This document shows positions 8,132 to 14,071 of a stretch of 22,106 nt of DNA, piece after piece. The stretch comes from a virus. The notes under the pieces were generated by a model, which was not told where the DNA came from, ran no database searches, and saw nothing but the letters and a program-made list of their open reading frames with translations. The stretch is taken from positions 1-22,106 of IMG/VR virus record IMGVR_UViG_3300003937_000219; one strand, given 5' to 3'. The translations under genes were made by a program, and so were the position numbers. The stretch's first letter is position 1. Each line of letters starts with the position of its first letter.

Positions 8132-8850
8132 TGCATTTTATATTTGACGTAGATGGTACTCTAACACCAAGTAGAGATAGAATAGATGAAGACTTTAGAC
8201 TATGGTTCTTAGAGTTCATCAAGTGGAATAATGTTTACTTAGTTACAGGAAGTGATAGAAGTAAAACAGAAGAACAAGTTGGTGAAGAAGTATTTGAAAA
8301 GGTAGAATGTGTATACAATTCTTCTGGCAATACCAAATATAAAAATGGTATATGCGTAATGAATTCAAAAAACTTAGAACTGCCACGTGATGCGTATGCT
8401 TTCTTATTAAAGAAATCTATTAGTAGTGATTTTGATATCGCCACAGGCAATCATTTTGAAGCAAGACCAGGACTATTAAACTTTAGTGTTGTTGGTAGAA
8501 ATGCTAACAGAGTACAACGAAAGAAGTATGTTAAGTTTGATACTACAACTAATGAAAGACAAAAGATTTCTGATGAATTTAACAAAAAGTTTACTGGTAA
8601 GTTTGGTCTAATATCACAGGTTGCAGGTGAAACAGGATTAGATATTATTGAGATGGGTAAAGACAAAGCACAAATATTAAAGGATTTTACATTCCAAGAT
8701 AAGTTGATATTCTTTGGTGACAACATACAATGGGGCGGCAACGATTATGGCATTGCACAAGCAATTGAATATGGTCCATATGCGTACAGTGAATGTCACA
8801 ATGTAAAGAATTGGAAAGAAACTTGGAAGATACTAAAAAGATTTAAATGA
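8131..8850 (+). CDS. Eukaryotic-type phosphomannomutase-like HAD phosphatase/mutase
   Basis: This 239-residue protein matches the eukaryotic phosphomannomutase (PMM1/PMM2) branch of the HAD superfamily, not the usual bacterial ManB family. It has FDVDGTLTPSRDRID (D6 and D8 as nucleophile and acid/base), VTGSDRSKTEEQ (GSD at 40-42), the cap signature R-x-G-x-L-N-x-S-x-x-G-R (R112 to R123), and C-terminal FFGDN and GGND (202-205). These are in PMM order and spacing. The family interconverts mannose-6- and mannose-1-phosphate, a step toward GDP-mannose; the phage substrate is not known. It is tightly coupled to RNase H upstream (TAATG) and to the next gene (ATGA). A general sugar phosphatase is the alternative. 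Confidence 0.82.
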   Translation: MHFIFDVDGTLTPSRDRIDEDFRLWFLEFIKWNNVYLVTGSDRSKTEEQVGEEVFEKVECVYNSSGNTKYKNGICVMNSKNLELPRDAYAFLLKKSISSDFDIATGNHFEARPGLLNFSVVGRNANRVQRKKYVKFDTTTNERQKISDEFNKKFTGKFGLISQVAGETGLDIIEMGKDKAQILKDFTFQDKLIFFGDNIQWGGNDYGIAQAIEYGPYAYSECHNVKNWKETWKILKRFK

Positions 8851-9380
8851 TATATACGAAAGAAATAGTTAAAGATAAGTTTTGGATTGTAGAGAATTCA
8901 GGAGTTAAAATAGGAACAATACGTTTCTGTTCGTCTGATGATTTTGAATTGAATTTGAGAGACGATGAACTATCAACTAACGAGCATATATCATTGTCTG
9001 AACTTACCTCACGTTTTGGTGAAAAGATACTAGAAGCAAAAGAAACTACTGTAAAGATTGTTGATGAAAACAAAGTAGGACCTCGTGGTGGATGGAATAC
9101 TTCACCAGCAGATATCGATGGCTATCCTTCTAAACATGTAGTATATAATACTGAAACAATTGAACTAAAAGACAAACAAATACCAACTTATACCAAAAGT
9201 GCGACAAGCAAAGTAAGATATGCCGCTGGATACTATGGAGTAAGATTTCCAAGTGACTGGCGATGGTTTTATGGCGGTAAACTAGAAACACTAAATACAT
9301 GTGATTTCATAGGACCTTTTAAAACGAAATCAGAAATGCAAACTGAAACATTATTGGCGAACAAACGAGATGGATTATAA
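8847..9380 (+). CDS. Unknown phage protein, aromatic C-terminal region
   Basis: The 177-residue product begins at ATG 8847, overlapping the previous stop as ATGA. The N-terminal 75 residues are acidic and strand-rich (KFWIVENSGVKIGTIRF). The C-terminal part is rich in glycine and aromatics (AAGYYGVRFPSDWRWFYGG), followed by CDFIGPFKTKSEMQTE. No signal peptide or membrane segment is evident. I cannot place it in a named family. Its position between the sugar-phosphate enzyme and the SGNH-like pair suggests it belongs to the same accessory operon. Confidence 0.75.
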   Translation: MIYTKEIVKDKFWIVENSGVKIGTIRFCSSDDFELNLRDDELSTNEHISLSELTSRFGEKILEAKETTVKIVDENKVGPRGGWNTSPADIDGYPSKHVVYNTETIELKDKQIPTYTKSATSKVRYAAGYYGVRFPSDWRWFYGGKLETLNTCDFIGPFKTKSEMQTETLLANKRDGL

Positions 9381-9561
9381 AAGTTTAAAAGATTTTCTAG
9401 CAACAATCAAACGTATAAATCTAAGAGGCGATAACAAGATAGTATTGCCAATGAAAGATGCAATAGATATTCAAAATGATATTGCTTTACTATTACTAGA
9501 ACTAAAAGATAAAGACTCAGGAACAACTAAAGTTTTTGATGGTGGAACCTTTGATAAATGA
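9370..9561 (+). CDS. Small unknown protein in the accessory operon
   Basis: A 63-residue frame starts at ATG 9370, overlapping the previous gene by 11 bases, and ends in an ATGA overlap with the first SGNH-like gene. It is helical in its middle (MKDAIDIQNDIALLLLELKDKD) with a glycine-containing tail. The double overlap is the best evidence that it is translated. No family is recognised. Confidence 0.65.
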   Translation: MDYKSLKDFLATIKRINLRGDNKIVLPMKDAIDIQNDIALLLLELKDKDSGTTKVFDGGTFDK

Positions 9562-10286
9562 TTGGTATATTTGGTGATAGTTTTAGTGATGAAATTGATA
9601 CTAGTATAGGTGGATATCTAGGAGGCTGGCCATCTGCTTTAGGTAAGTTGTATGATGAAGAAATAGAGAATTTTAGTGAATCATCTACATCTATTTCATA
9701 TAGTTATCAAAAATTCTGTGAGCAAGATTTAAGTAAATATTCAAAGGTTGTCTTTGTTGTTACCTATCCAACTAGACAACTTCTTATTAATAACGCAGAA
9801 CACAAATCAATACAGTTTCAAGGTGATGTAACTCGGTCGATTCAACATAACAAAGACTTTAATATAGACTTAACCTTATCAGACAAACGTGTATTAGAAT
9901 ACCAAGAAAACATAACTGCATTTTATCCTGACACATGGAACTTCGTTAAAAGAGCAGTAAAAGGTGATGTTTTACACTCGCATAAGAATGCTCTAGTATT
10001 GGACGTAGAATTACTAGGTACTATAACTACTTTAGGATTAAATACTCCTATGGCTCCTTGGTTTACAACACCAAAAGGTGAAGAATGGCATACTAAATAT
10101 ATAGAGACTGCCGAACTAGGAAGAGTGTGTCATTTTAGTACGCAACAAAATATAGAGTTAGCAGTTCTTATTAAAGATTACTTTGATAATGGGATTGATA
10201 TACATAATGAGATTAAATGGCACACAGATAAATATTTTACTATACCAGAATCAATGGAAGATGCTGGTCTTAAATTGAGAAGGTAG
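9558..10286 (+). CDS. SGNH/GDSL-like protein, first of a tandem pair
   Basis: The 242-residue product opens with MIGIFGDSFSDE, whose GDS block fits the nucleophile serine of SGNH/GDSL hydrolases, followed by a NFSESSTSISYSYQ segment and the hydrophobic strand KVVFVVTYPTRQL. A late histidine in CHFSTQQN could be the catalytic one. The usual aspartate three residues before that histidine is absent (GRVCH) and no G-x-N-D block III is visible, so hydrolase activity is uncertain. If active, it would cleave or transfer an ester, perhaps on a polysaccharide or lipid. It overlaps the upstream gene at ATGA and is four bases before its paralogue. Confidence 0.7.
   Translation: MIGIFGDSFSDEIDTSIGGYLGGWPSALGKLYDEEIENFSESSTSISYSYQKFCEQDLSKYSKVVFVVTYPTRQLLINNAEHKSIQFQGDVTRSIQHNKDFNIDLTLSDKRVLEYQENITAFYPDTWNFVKRAVKGDVLHSHKNALVLDVELLGTITTLGLNTPMAPWFTTPKGEEWHTKYIETAELGRVCHFSTQQNIELAVLIKDYFDNGIDIHNEIKWHTDKYFTIPESMEDAGLKLRR
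10170..10208 (+). repeat. Repeat copy A: 3' segment of the first SGNH-like gene
   Basis: Bases 10171-10208 match 10871-10908 at 36 of 38 positions by eye; the copies are exactly 700 bases apart. They encode KDYFDNG followed by I or F and DIHN in both genes. Confidence 0.85.
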
Positions 10287-10290
10287 TCAA

Positions 10291-10983
10291 ATGATTGGAA
10301 TATTTGGTGATAGTTTTGCATATGAAGGTCATGGCTCACATGTAAATGTAGGATGGCCCACATATCTTTCTGATTTATATAACGAAGAAAATCAGAACTT
10401 TTCAATCTCAGGTTCATCAATTCCTTACAGTTATCAATTACTTTGTGAGAAAGACTTAAGTATATACTCAAAAGTTATATTCATTGCTACAGAACCACGT
10501 AGACTCCACTTTGTAGATAAAAAAACTAATAAAGAAATGTTATGGAATGGTCGTGATGTACCTGGTTCAATAATATGTAATTCAGTCGATACTTATTCTT
10601 CATATGACACATCTTACGATGGAGTAGCCCTAAGATACCAAGAATACATAACGGCAATGTATCCTGATAGTTGGAAGTGGATGGCTAAAGCAATGAGAAA
10701 TGATGTTGTTCGTAAACACGAAAATTTATTATTATTAGATATATTCGAACTATCATTTATAAGTAACTTGGGCGCACCAGATAGGCCATGGCATATTGAT
10801 TGGACAGAAGACAATAATATTAGAAGTTGTCATATGACAAAATTACAGAATAGAGAACTTGCAGGATATATTAAAGATTACTTTGATAATGGATTTGATA
10901 TACATAATACATTAAAGTCTGATACTGTAAAAGAATACTATACTGAACCTTTGCACCATGAATCGGGATTTGTAAAAAAATGA
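10291..10983 (+). CDS. SGNH/GDSL-like protein, second of a tandem pair
   Basis: This 230-residue paralogue of the preceding gene starts MIGIFGDSFAYE and keeps the same order of elements: GDS block, NFSISGSSIPYSYQ, the strand KVIFIATEPRRL, and a late CHMTKLQNRELAG histidine. The shared C-terminal KDYFDNG-x-DIHN is almost identical even in DNA. As in its partner, the residue three before the late histidine is not aspartate (RSCH). A GAGAAGG ribosome site (10277-10283) lies before ATG 10291, and the stop overlaps the next gene as ATGA. Roles may have split between the copies, since the middle regions differ. Possible functions are acyl esterase or deacylase, or a binding protein with a GDSL fold. 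Confidence 0.7.
   Translation: MIGIFGDSFAYEGHGSHVNVGWPTYLSDLYNEENQNFSISGSSIPYSYQLLCEKDLSIYSKVIFIATEPRRLHFVDKKTNKEMLWNGRDVPGSIICNSVDTYSSYDTSYDGVALRYQEYITAMYPDSWKWMAKAMRNDVVRKHENLLLLDIFELSFISNLGAPDRPWHIDWTEDNNIRSCHMTKLQNRELAGYIKDYFDNGFDIHNTLKSDTVKEYYTEPLHHESGFVKK
10871..10908 (+). repeat. Repeat copy B: 3' segment of the second SGNH-like gene
   Basis: This is the second copy of the 38-base near-identical segment that begins at 10171. The two differ at two adjacent positions. It supports tandem duplication or continuing gene conversion. Confidence 0.85.
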
Positions 10984-11663
10984 TTGATACAAAAACATGG
11001 GTATTTGGTACTACATCAGAATTAAGTAAAAAGATTATAAGCAATGTAGAAGAGCCTATTCTATTTGGTAGACATAATGTAGATTACAGTGACCCAGATA
11101 AATTCATAAAAGAACATGTAGTTGATGATAACCCAATTGAAATGATTGTTAATATTAATCTTCCACATATGTCAGGTTTTGTACCTTTAACTAACATCAA
11201 CGAATTTAATAATCTTTTTGTAGAACAGAATAGTAATATATTCTTCTTTTACAAACTACTTACTGCTACTGCTGATATGAAGAAACCAGTGAAGGTTTGC
11301 TTTATAACAAGTACTTTTCCTAATACATCTTGTGTGAAAATGAAGAAAGACGTATCATCACAAGACCACATAGAAAGTGTTATTGGGTTTCAAAATTATT
11401 TTACTTATGCTAGTACTAGAGCCATTCAACAGTTTGCATTCTTTTCTAGGACCAATGAATATACAAAGTCTATAGGTGTTAGTCCGTCAGGTATAAATGA
11501 GAGTAACATAGACGAATACGCAAGAAGAATAACAAATATAGTTAAAGAAGACCGAGTAGATAAACAATGGGGTTGTGTATACGATTTAAGTAGACCAGAA
11601 GGTTGGTCAGAAACATGGCCAGATGCTGATATATGTAACGGTTTTTGGTTTTTCTATAACTAA
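10980..11663 (+). CDS. Degenerate short-chain dehydrogenase/reductase-like protein
   Basis: The 227-residue product has the outline of an SDR fold: an N-terminal strand and turn WVFGTTSELSKKI (7-19) in place of the nucleotide-binding TGxxxGxG, a D-rich second strand region, EMIVNINLPHMSG resembling the NNAG strand, VCFITST (106-112) with the catalytic-serine strand, FTYASTRAIQQF (141-152) in place of Y-x-x-x-K, and a GVSPSGINES segment like the PG-x-I/V-x-T turn. The lysine of Y-x-x-x-K is arginine (R147), so classic redox activity may be altered or lost. It overlaps the second SGNH-like gene at ATGA and ends the accessory operon. The fold call is inferred from motif order. Confidence 0.5.
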   Translation: MIDTKTWVFGTTSELSKKIISNVEEPILFGRHNVDYSDPDKFIKEHVVDDNPIEMIVNINLPHMSGFVPLTNINEFNNLFVEQNSNIFFFYKLLTATADMKKPVKVCFITSTFPNTSCVKMKKDVSSQDHIESVIGFQNYFTYASTRAIQQFAFFSRTNEYTKSIGVSPSGINESNIDEYARRITNIVKEDRVDKQWGCVYDLSRPEGWSETWPDADICNGFWFFYN

Positions 11664-11699
11664 AATAACCATTATATACGTATGTTATAGGGGAAATTA

Positions 11700-11707
11700 G
11701 ATAAATA
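11700..11707 (+). promoter_or_regulatory. Possible T4 late-type promoter box upstream of 11736
   Basis: GATAAATA at 11700-11707 differs from the T4 late consensus only at the first base. A start a few bases on would leave a short leader with GAGG (11724-11727) before ATG 11736. No TTGACA-like -35 is found here. The evidence is a single octamer in AT-rich DNA. Confidence 0.35.
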
Positions 11708-11735
11708 AGAGTATAATCAATACGAGGATACTCAT

Positions 11736-12023
11736 ATGGCTAGACCTAAACCAACGATAATCTTAGAGCATACAGATAATCAAACATATCGCAGTGAGCA
11801 AGTACTTAAAGCAACCGCTGTTTACTCCGTCTTTTATAAGGGGGTAGCCATTAACTTACGTAGCCTAAATTCATTGGTTAATTTTCCTGGTCCAAAATAC
11901 AAGAAAGTATCATTCAGTAATCCTGGACACGCAATCAACTTAGCACAACGATTAAATAAATTGTTTAGATGTGATGATTTCGAGGTATACATACTTACCA
12001 AGGGTGACAAACTAGAGTTGTAA
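11736..12023 (+). CDS. Small conserved-looking phage protein, basic
   Basis: The 95-residue product starts MARPKPTIILEHTDN and includes FPGPKYKKVSFSNPGHAINLA, a pattern I associate with small proteins of unknown function in marine T4-like phages. It is basic and soluble, ending with a strand region EVYILTKGDKLEL. It has a GAGG ribosome site and a possible late promoter box, and it is followed two bases later by the next gene. Its function is unknown; a nucleic acid-binding role is conceivable given the charge, but no motif proves it. Confidence 0.75.
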   Translation: MARPKPTIILEHTDNQTYRSEQVLKATAVYSVFYKGVAINLRSLNSLVNFPGPKYKKVSFSNPGHAINLAQRLNKLFRCDDFEVYILTKGDKLEL

Positions 12024-12025
12024 AA

Positions 12026-12415
12026 GTGAATAAGAGAGAGTTAATAAACTATATTAACAAACACACAACTGGAAAAACAGCAGGCAGAAAAGAAATTACT
12101 ATTAGTGATATCTTTATCAGCGCCCGTTCTGATGCCGGCTTTAGAGTGTCACCACTAGGCAGAGATATTCTTTCTAAACATTTCACCAAATATAACATAG
12201 AACTAAAGTTGAATTCAACTACCTTACATAAGCATAGACAAAATGCAATAGGAACAGGCAACCAAATACTTACACTTGATAAGTATCTTAAAACACCATA
12301 TTATCTAAACAGGTCTAAACTAGTTCTATTTGAAGAAGTTGCCGCGGCTGAACTCTCAATGATTGATGGTGACATAGAACTATGGCTACGAAATAAAACT
12401 TTTTATTCTGATTAA
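12026..12415 (+). CDS. Unknown phage protein
   Basis: The 129-residue product uses GTG 12026, two bases after the preceding stop, consistent with coupled translation; no clear ribosome site precedes it. The chain has a mid region SPLGRDILSKHFTKYNIELK and a C-terminal segment TPYYLNRSKLVLFEE followed by a helical stretch with DGDIELWL. These resemble conserved turns in small proteins of marine T4-like phages that I cannot name. No enzyme motif is visible. Promoter P4 starts just after its stop. Confidence 0.65.
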   Translation: MNKRELINYINKHTTGKTAGRKEITISDIFISARSDAGFRVSPLGRDILSKHFTKYNIELKLNSTTLHKHRQNAIGTGNQILTLDKYLKTPYYLNRSKLVLFEEVAAAELSMIDGDIELWLRNKTFYSD

Positions 12416-12419
12416 GAAC

Positions 12420-12458
12420 TTGACAAATCCTCGAATCGATGTATACTATAAGTATAGT
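12420..12458 (+). promoter_or_regulatory. Sigma-70-like promoter P4 with an inverted repeat at the start site
   Basis: TTGACA at 12420-12425 and TATACT at 12442-12447 are 16 bases apart. The inverted repeat ACTATA-AG-TATAGT (12445-12458) overlaps the -10 and the expected start. The same repeat occurs in P9. An AAGAGGA ribosome site precedes ATG 12481. Confidence 0.75.
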
Positions 12459-12480
12459 TAATCATTAAGAGGACAATAAC

Positions 12481-12735
12481 ATGACTAATCCGTACAAATT
12501 CAAAGTCTTTGTTAAACAATTCAACGAATCAGCAAATCTACAAGAAAATCAAATGCCAGATGGAAACTCTATCAACTGGAATTTTGTTGATGCAGACATG
12601 TGTTTGCGTGGATGGGATGTTGCCTTCGGTCGTGATGAATGGGATTCTATTTTCTGTAAAATGGCAGATGATTTCATCCTTAATGATGCGGCCTCGAAAT
12701 TAGAGGTTCTTAAAAAAGAATATTTGGGTCAATAA
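12481..12735 (+). CDS. Small unknown protein with its own promoter
   Basis: This 84-residue acidic protein begins MTNPYKFKVFVKQFNES and contains a tryptophan-rich middle (NWNFVDADMCLRGWDVAFG). It ends in a helical segment LEVLKKEYLG. The start is supported by AAGAGGA seven or so bases before ATG 12481 and by promoter P4. Promoters lie both before and after it, so it is probably a single-gene unit. No family is recognised. Confidence 0.7.
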   Translation: MTNPYKFKVFVKQFNESANLQENQMPDGNSINWNFVDADMCLRGWDVAFGRDEWDSIFCKMADDFILNDAASKLEVLKKEYLGQ

Positions 12736-12744
12736 GTGAAAAAC

Positions 12745-12772
12745 TTGACAAATCCCCGAATCGTGTTACAAT
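12745..12772 (+). promoter_or_regulatory. Sigma-70-like promoter P5 of the MoxR-like gene
   Basis: TTGACA at 12745-12750 and TACAAT at 12767-12772 have a 16-base spacer ending in TGT. The spacer start (AATCCCCGAATCG) closely resembles that of P4. GAGAGG precedes ATG 12802. Confidence 0.75.
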
Positions 12773-12801
12773 AATAGTATATTAAATAGAGAGGTTAAGT
12801 T

Positions 12802-13926
12802 ATGAAAGTATCAACAAACGATTTAGATGTGAGAGTAGTTCGTCCTAGTGATGTACGTGCCGAGATTAATTACGCTATGAACCGAAAGCGTCCGGTATTC
12901 ATATGGGGACCTCCTGGTGTTGGTAAATCAGAAATTGTAGATAGCATTACCCAAGAACGTTCTGGGTTTATGATTGACCTTCGTCTCGCTCTTATGGAGC
13001 CCACAGATTTACGAGGTATTCCATACTTCAATGAGAAGAATGGTACTATGGAATGGGCCACACCTTCAGATTTGCCTAGCCAAGAACTTGCTGACCAATA
13101 TGAAAGTGTTGTTCTTTTCTTAGATGAAATGAACCAAGCACCACAATCAGTTCAAGCCGCGGCTTATCAGTTAATTCTAAACCGTCGTTTAGGTTCTTAT
13201 GTGCTACCAGATAACGTGTTAATCGTTGCGGCTGGTAACCGTGAAAGTGACCGAGGTGTTGCATATCGTATGCCTTCACCACTTGCTAACCGTTTTGTTC
13301 ACCTTGAAATGGGTGTTGACTTCGAAGATTGGCAGACTTGGGCATTAGAGAACAAAATCAGTGCCGATGTGGTTGGTTTCTTAACGTCTAACAAGATGGA
13401 CTTATTCAACTTTGACCCACGTCAGGCGAGCCGTGCCTTTGCTACTCCTCGTTCTTGGACTTTTGTTTCTGAAATGTTACCACAAGAAGGTGAAGAAATT
13501 TCACAAAGTCGTTTACATGACTTGATTGCTGGTACAGTTGGTGATGGTGTTGCTACTAAGTTTATGGCTCACAGAGCCTTGTCAAGTAAGTTGCCTGTTC
13601 CTTCTGATATCTTAGATGGTACAGTTACAACTCTTTCATCAGAAGCACGTGAGATTTCAGCGATGTTCTCGTTGACAACTTCACTATGTTACGAGTTGAA
13701 AGACTTTGTAGACCGTAATGGTAAAGACAAAATGGATGAGTTATATAGCATGGCTAATAACTTCTTTAAGTTTATGATGGAAAACTTTGATACTGAAATG
13801 ACAGTATTAGGTGGTCGTACTGCTCTTAAAGTTTACAAACTTCCATTAGAGCCTCGTAAAGTGCCTTGTATTGAAGATTTCTTCAAAAAGCATGGTAAAC
13901 TTATCATCGAGGCCCATAACGCCTAA
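12802..13926 (+). CDS. MoxR-type AAA+ ATPase
   Basis: This 374-residue protein is an AAA+ ATPase of the MoxR type, which work as chaperone-like remodelers with VWA-domain partners. Walker A is GPPGVGKSE (36-44), Walker B VVLFLDEMNQ (103-112), and sensor 1 lies in IVAAGNRESDRG. The conserved LMEPTDLRGIPYF segment and the APQSVQAAAYQLILNRR helix also match the family. The C-terminal 150 residues are helical and ATPase-lid-like. The likely partner is the VWA protein at 20597, 6.7 kb downstream, which is under a related promoter. MoxR/VWA pairs are common in tailed-phage genomes, but their viral role is not settled. Confidence 0.92.
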   Translation: MKVSTNDLDVRVVRPSDVRAEINYAMNRKRPVFIWGPPGVGKSEIVDSITQERSGFMIDLRLALMEPTDLRGIPYFNEKNGTMEWATPSDLPSQELADQYESVVLFLDEMNQAPQSVQAAAYQLILNRRLGSYVLPDNVLIVAAGNRESDRGVAYRMPSPLANRFVHLEMGVDFEDWQTWALENKISADVVGFLTSNKMDLFNFDPRQASRAFATPRSWTFVSEMLPQEGEEISQSRLHDLIAGTVGDGVATKFMAHRALSSKLPVPSDILDGTVTTLSSEAREISAMFSLTTSLCYELKDFVDRNGKDKMDELYSMANNFFKFMMENFDTEMTVLGGRTALKVYKLPLEPRKVPCIEDFFKKHGKLIIEAHNA

Positions 13927-13931
13927 AAGAA

Positions 13932-14022
13932 TAGCCCACTAGGGGGCTGCCGGGATACGTAGGGTATCAGGTAATCCTAGACTACAGGAGACGGGAGGCT
14001 AACAGAAATGTTAGTCTCCTTT
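13932..14022 (+). ncRNA. Candidate structured RNA: four consecutive stem-loops
   Basis: This stretch between the MoxR-like and ligase genes is GC-richer than its surroundings and folds by eye into four local hairpins: AGCCC 13933-13937 with GGGCT 13944-13948; GATAC 13954-13958 with GTATC 13964-13968; TCCT 13975-13978 with AGGA 13986-13989; and an 11-bp stem 13994-14004 with 14009-14019 capped by GAAA. The first loop (CTAGG, 13939-13943) can pair with CCTAG at 13976-13980, and the second loop (GTAG) with CTAC at 13982-13985, so a compact or switching fold is possible. It could be a small RNA or processed 3' UTR of the MoxR message, or a leader control element. I match it to no known RNA family. 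Confidence 0.5.
13993..14022 (+). terminator. Likely terminator hairpin with GAAA tetraloop after the MoxR-like gene
   Basis: GGAGGCTAACA (13994-14004) pairs with TGTTAGTCTCC (14009-14019), one pair being G-T, around a GAAA loop, then TTT. The stem is strong but the T-run is short, so termination may be partial or the hairpin may protect an RNA 3' end. Confidence 0.6.
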
Positions 14023-14036
14023 ACTGTATGTCCCTA

Positions 14037-14065
14037 TTGACTTTCCTTGATTTTTATGGTATACT
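14037..14065 (+). promoter_or_regulatory. Sigma-70-like promoter P6, probably giving a leaderless message
   Basis: TTGACT at 14037-14042 and TATACT at 14060-14065 are 17 bases apart. The expected start falls on or next to ATG 14072, and no ribosome site lies between. It would drive the ligase, halogenase, acyltransferase-like and ketosynthase genes. Confidence 0.7.
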
Positions 14066-14071
14066 GGTGTA

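Noticed and set aside
13954-13992. A tRNA-like arrangement, with a 7-base loop (AGACTAC) on a short stem
   Set aside because: The loop lacks T at the position before an anticodon, there is no T-loop GTTCGA-type sequence and no acceptor stem closing the region.
13932-14022. A known riboswitch class (SAM, glutamine or preQ1 types considered)
   Set aside because: None of the conserved core sequences I remember for these classes is present, so only a generic structured RNA is claimed.
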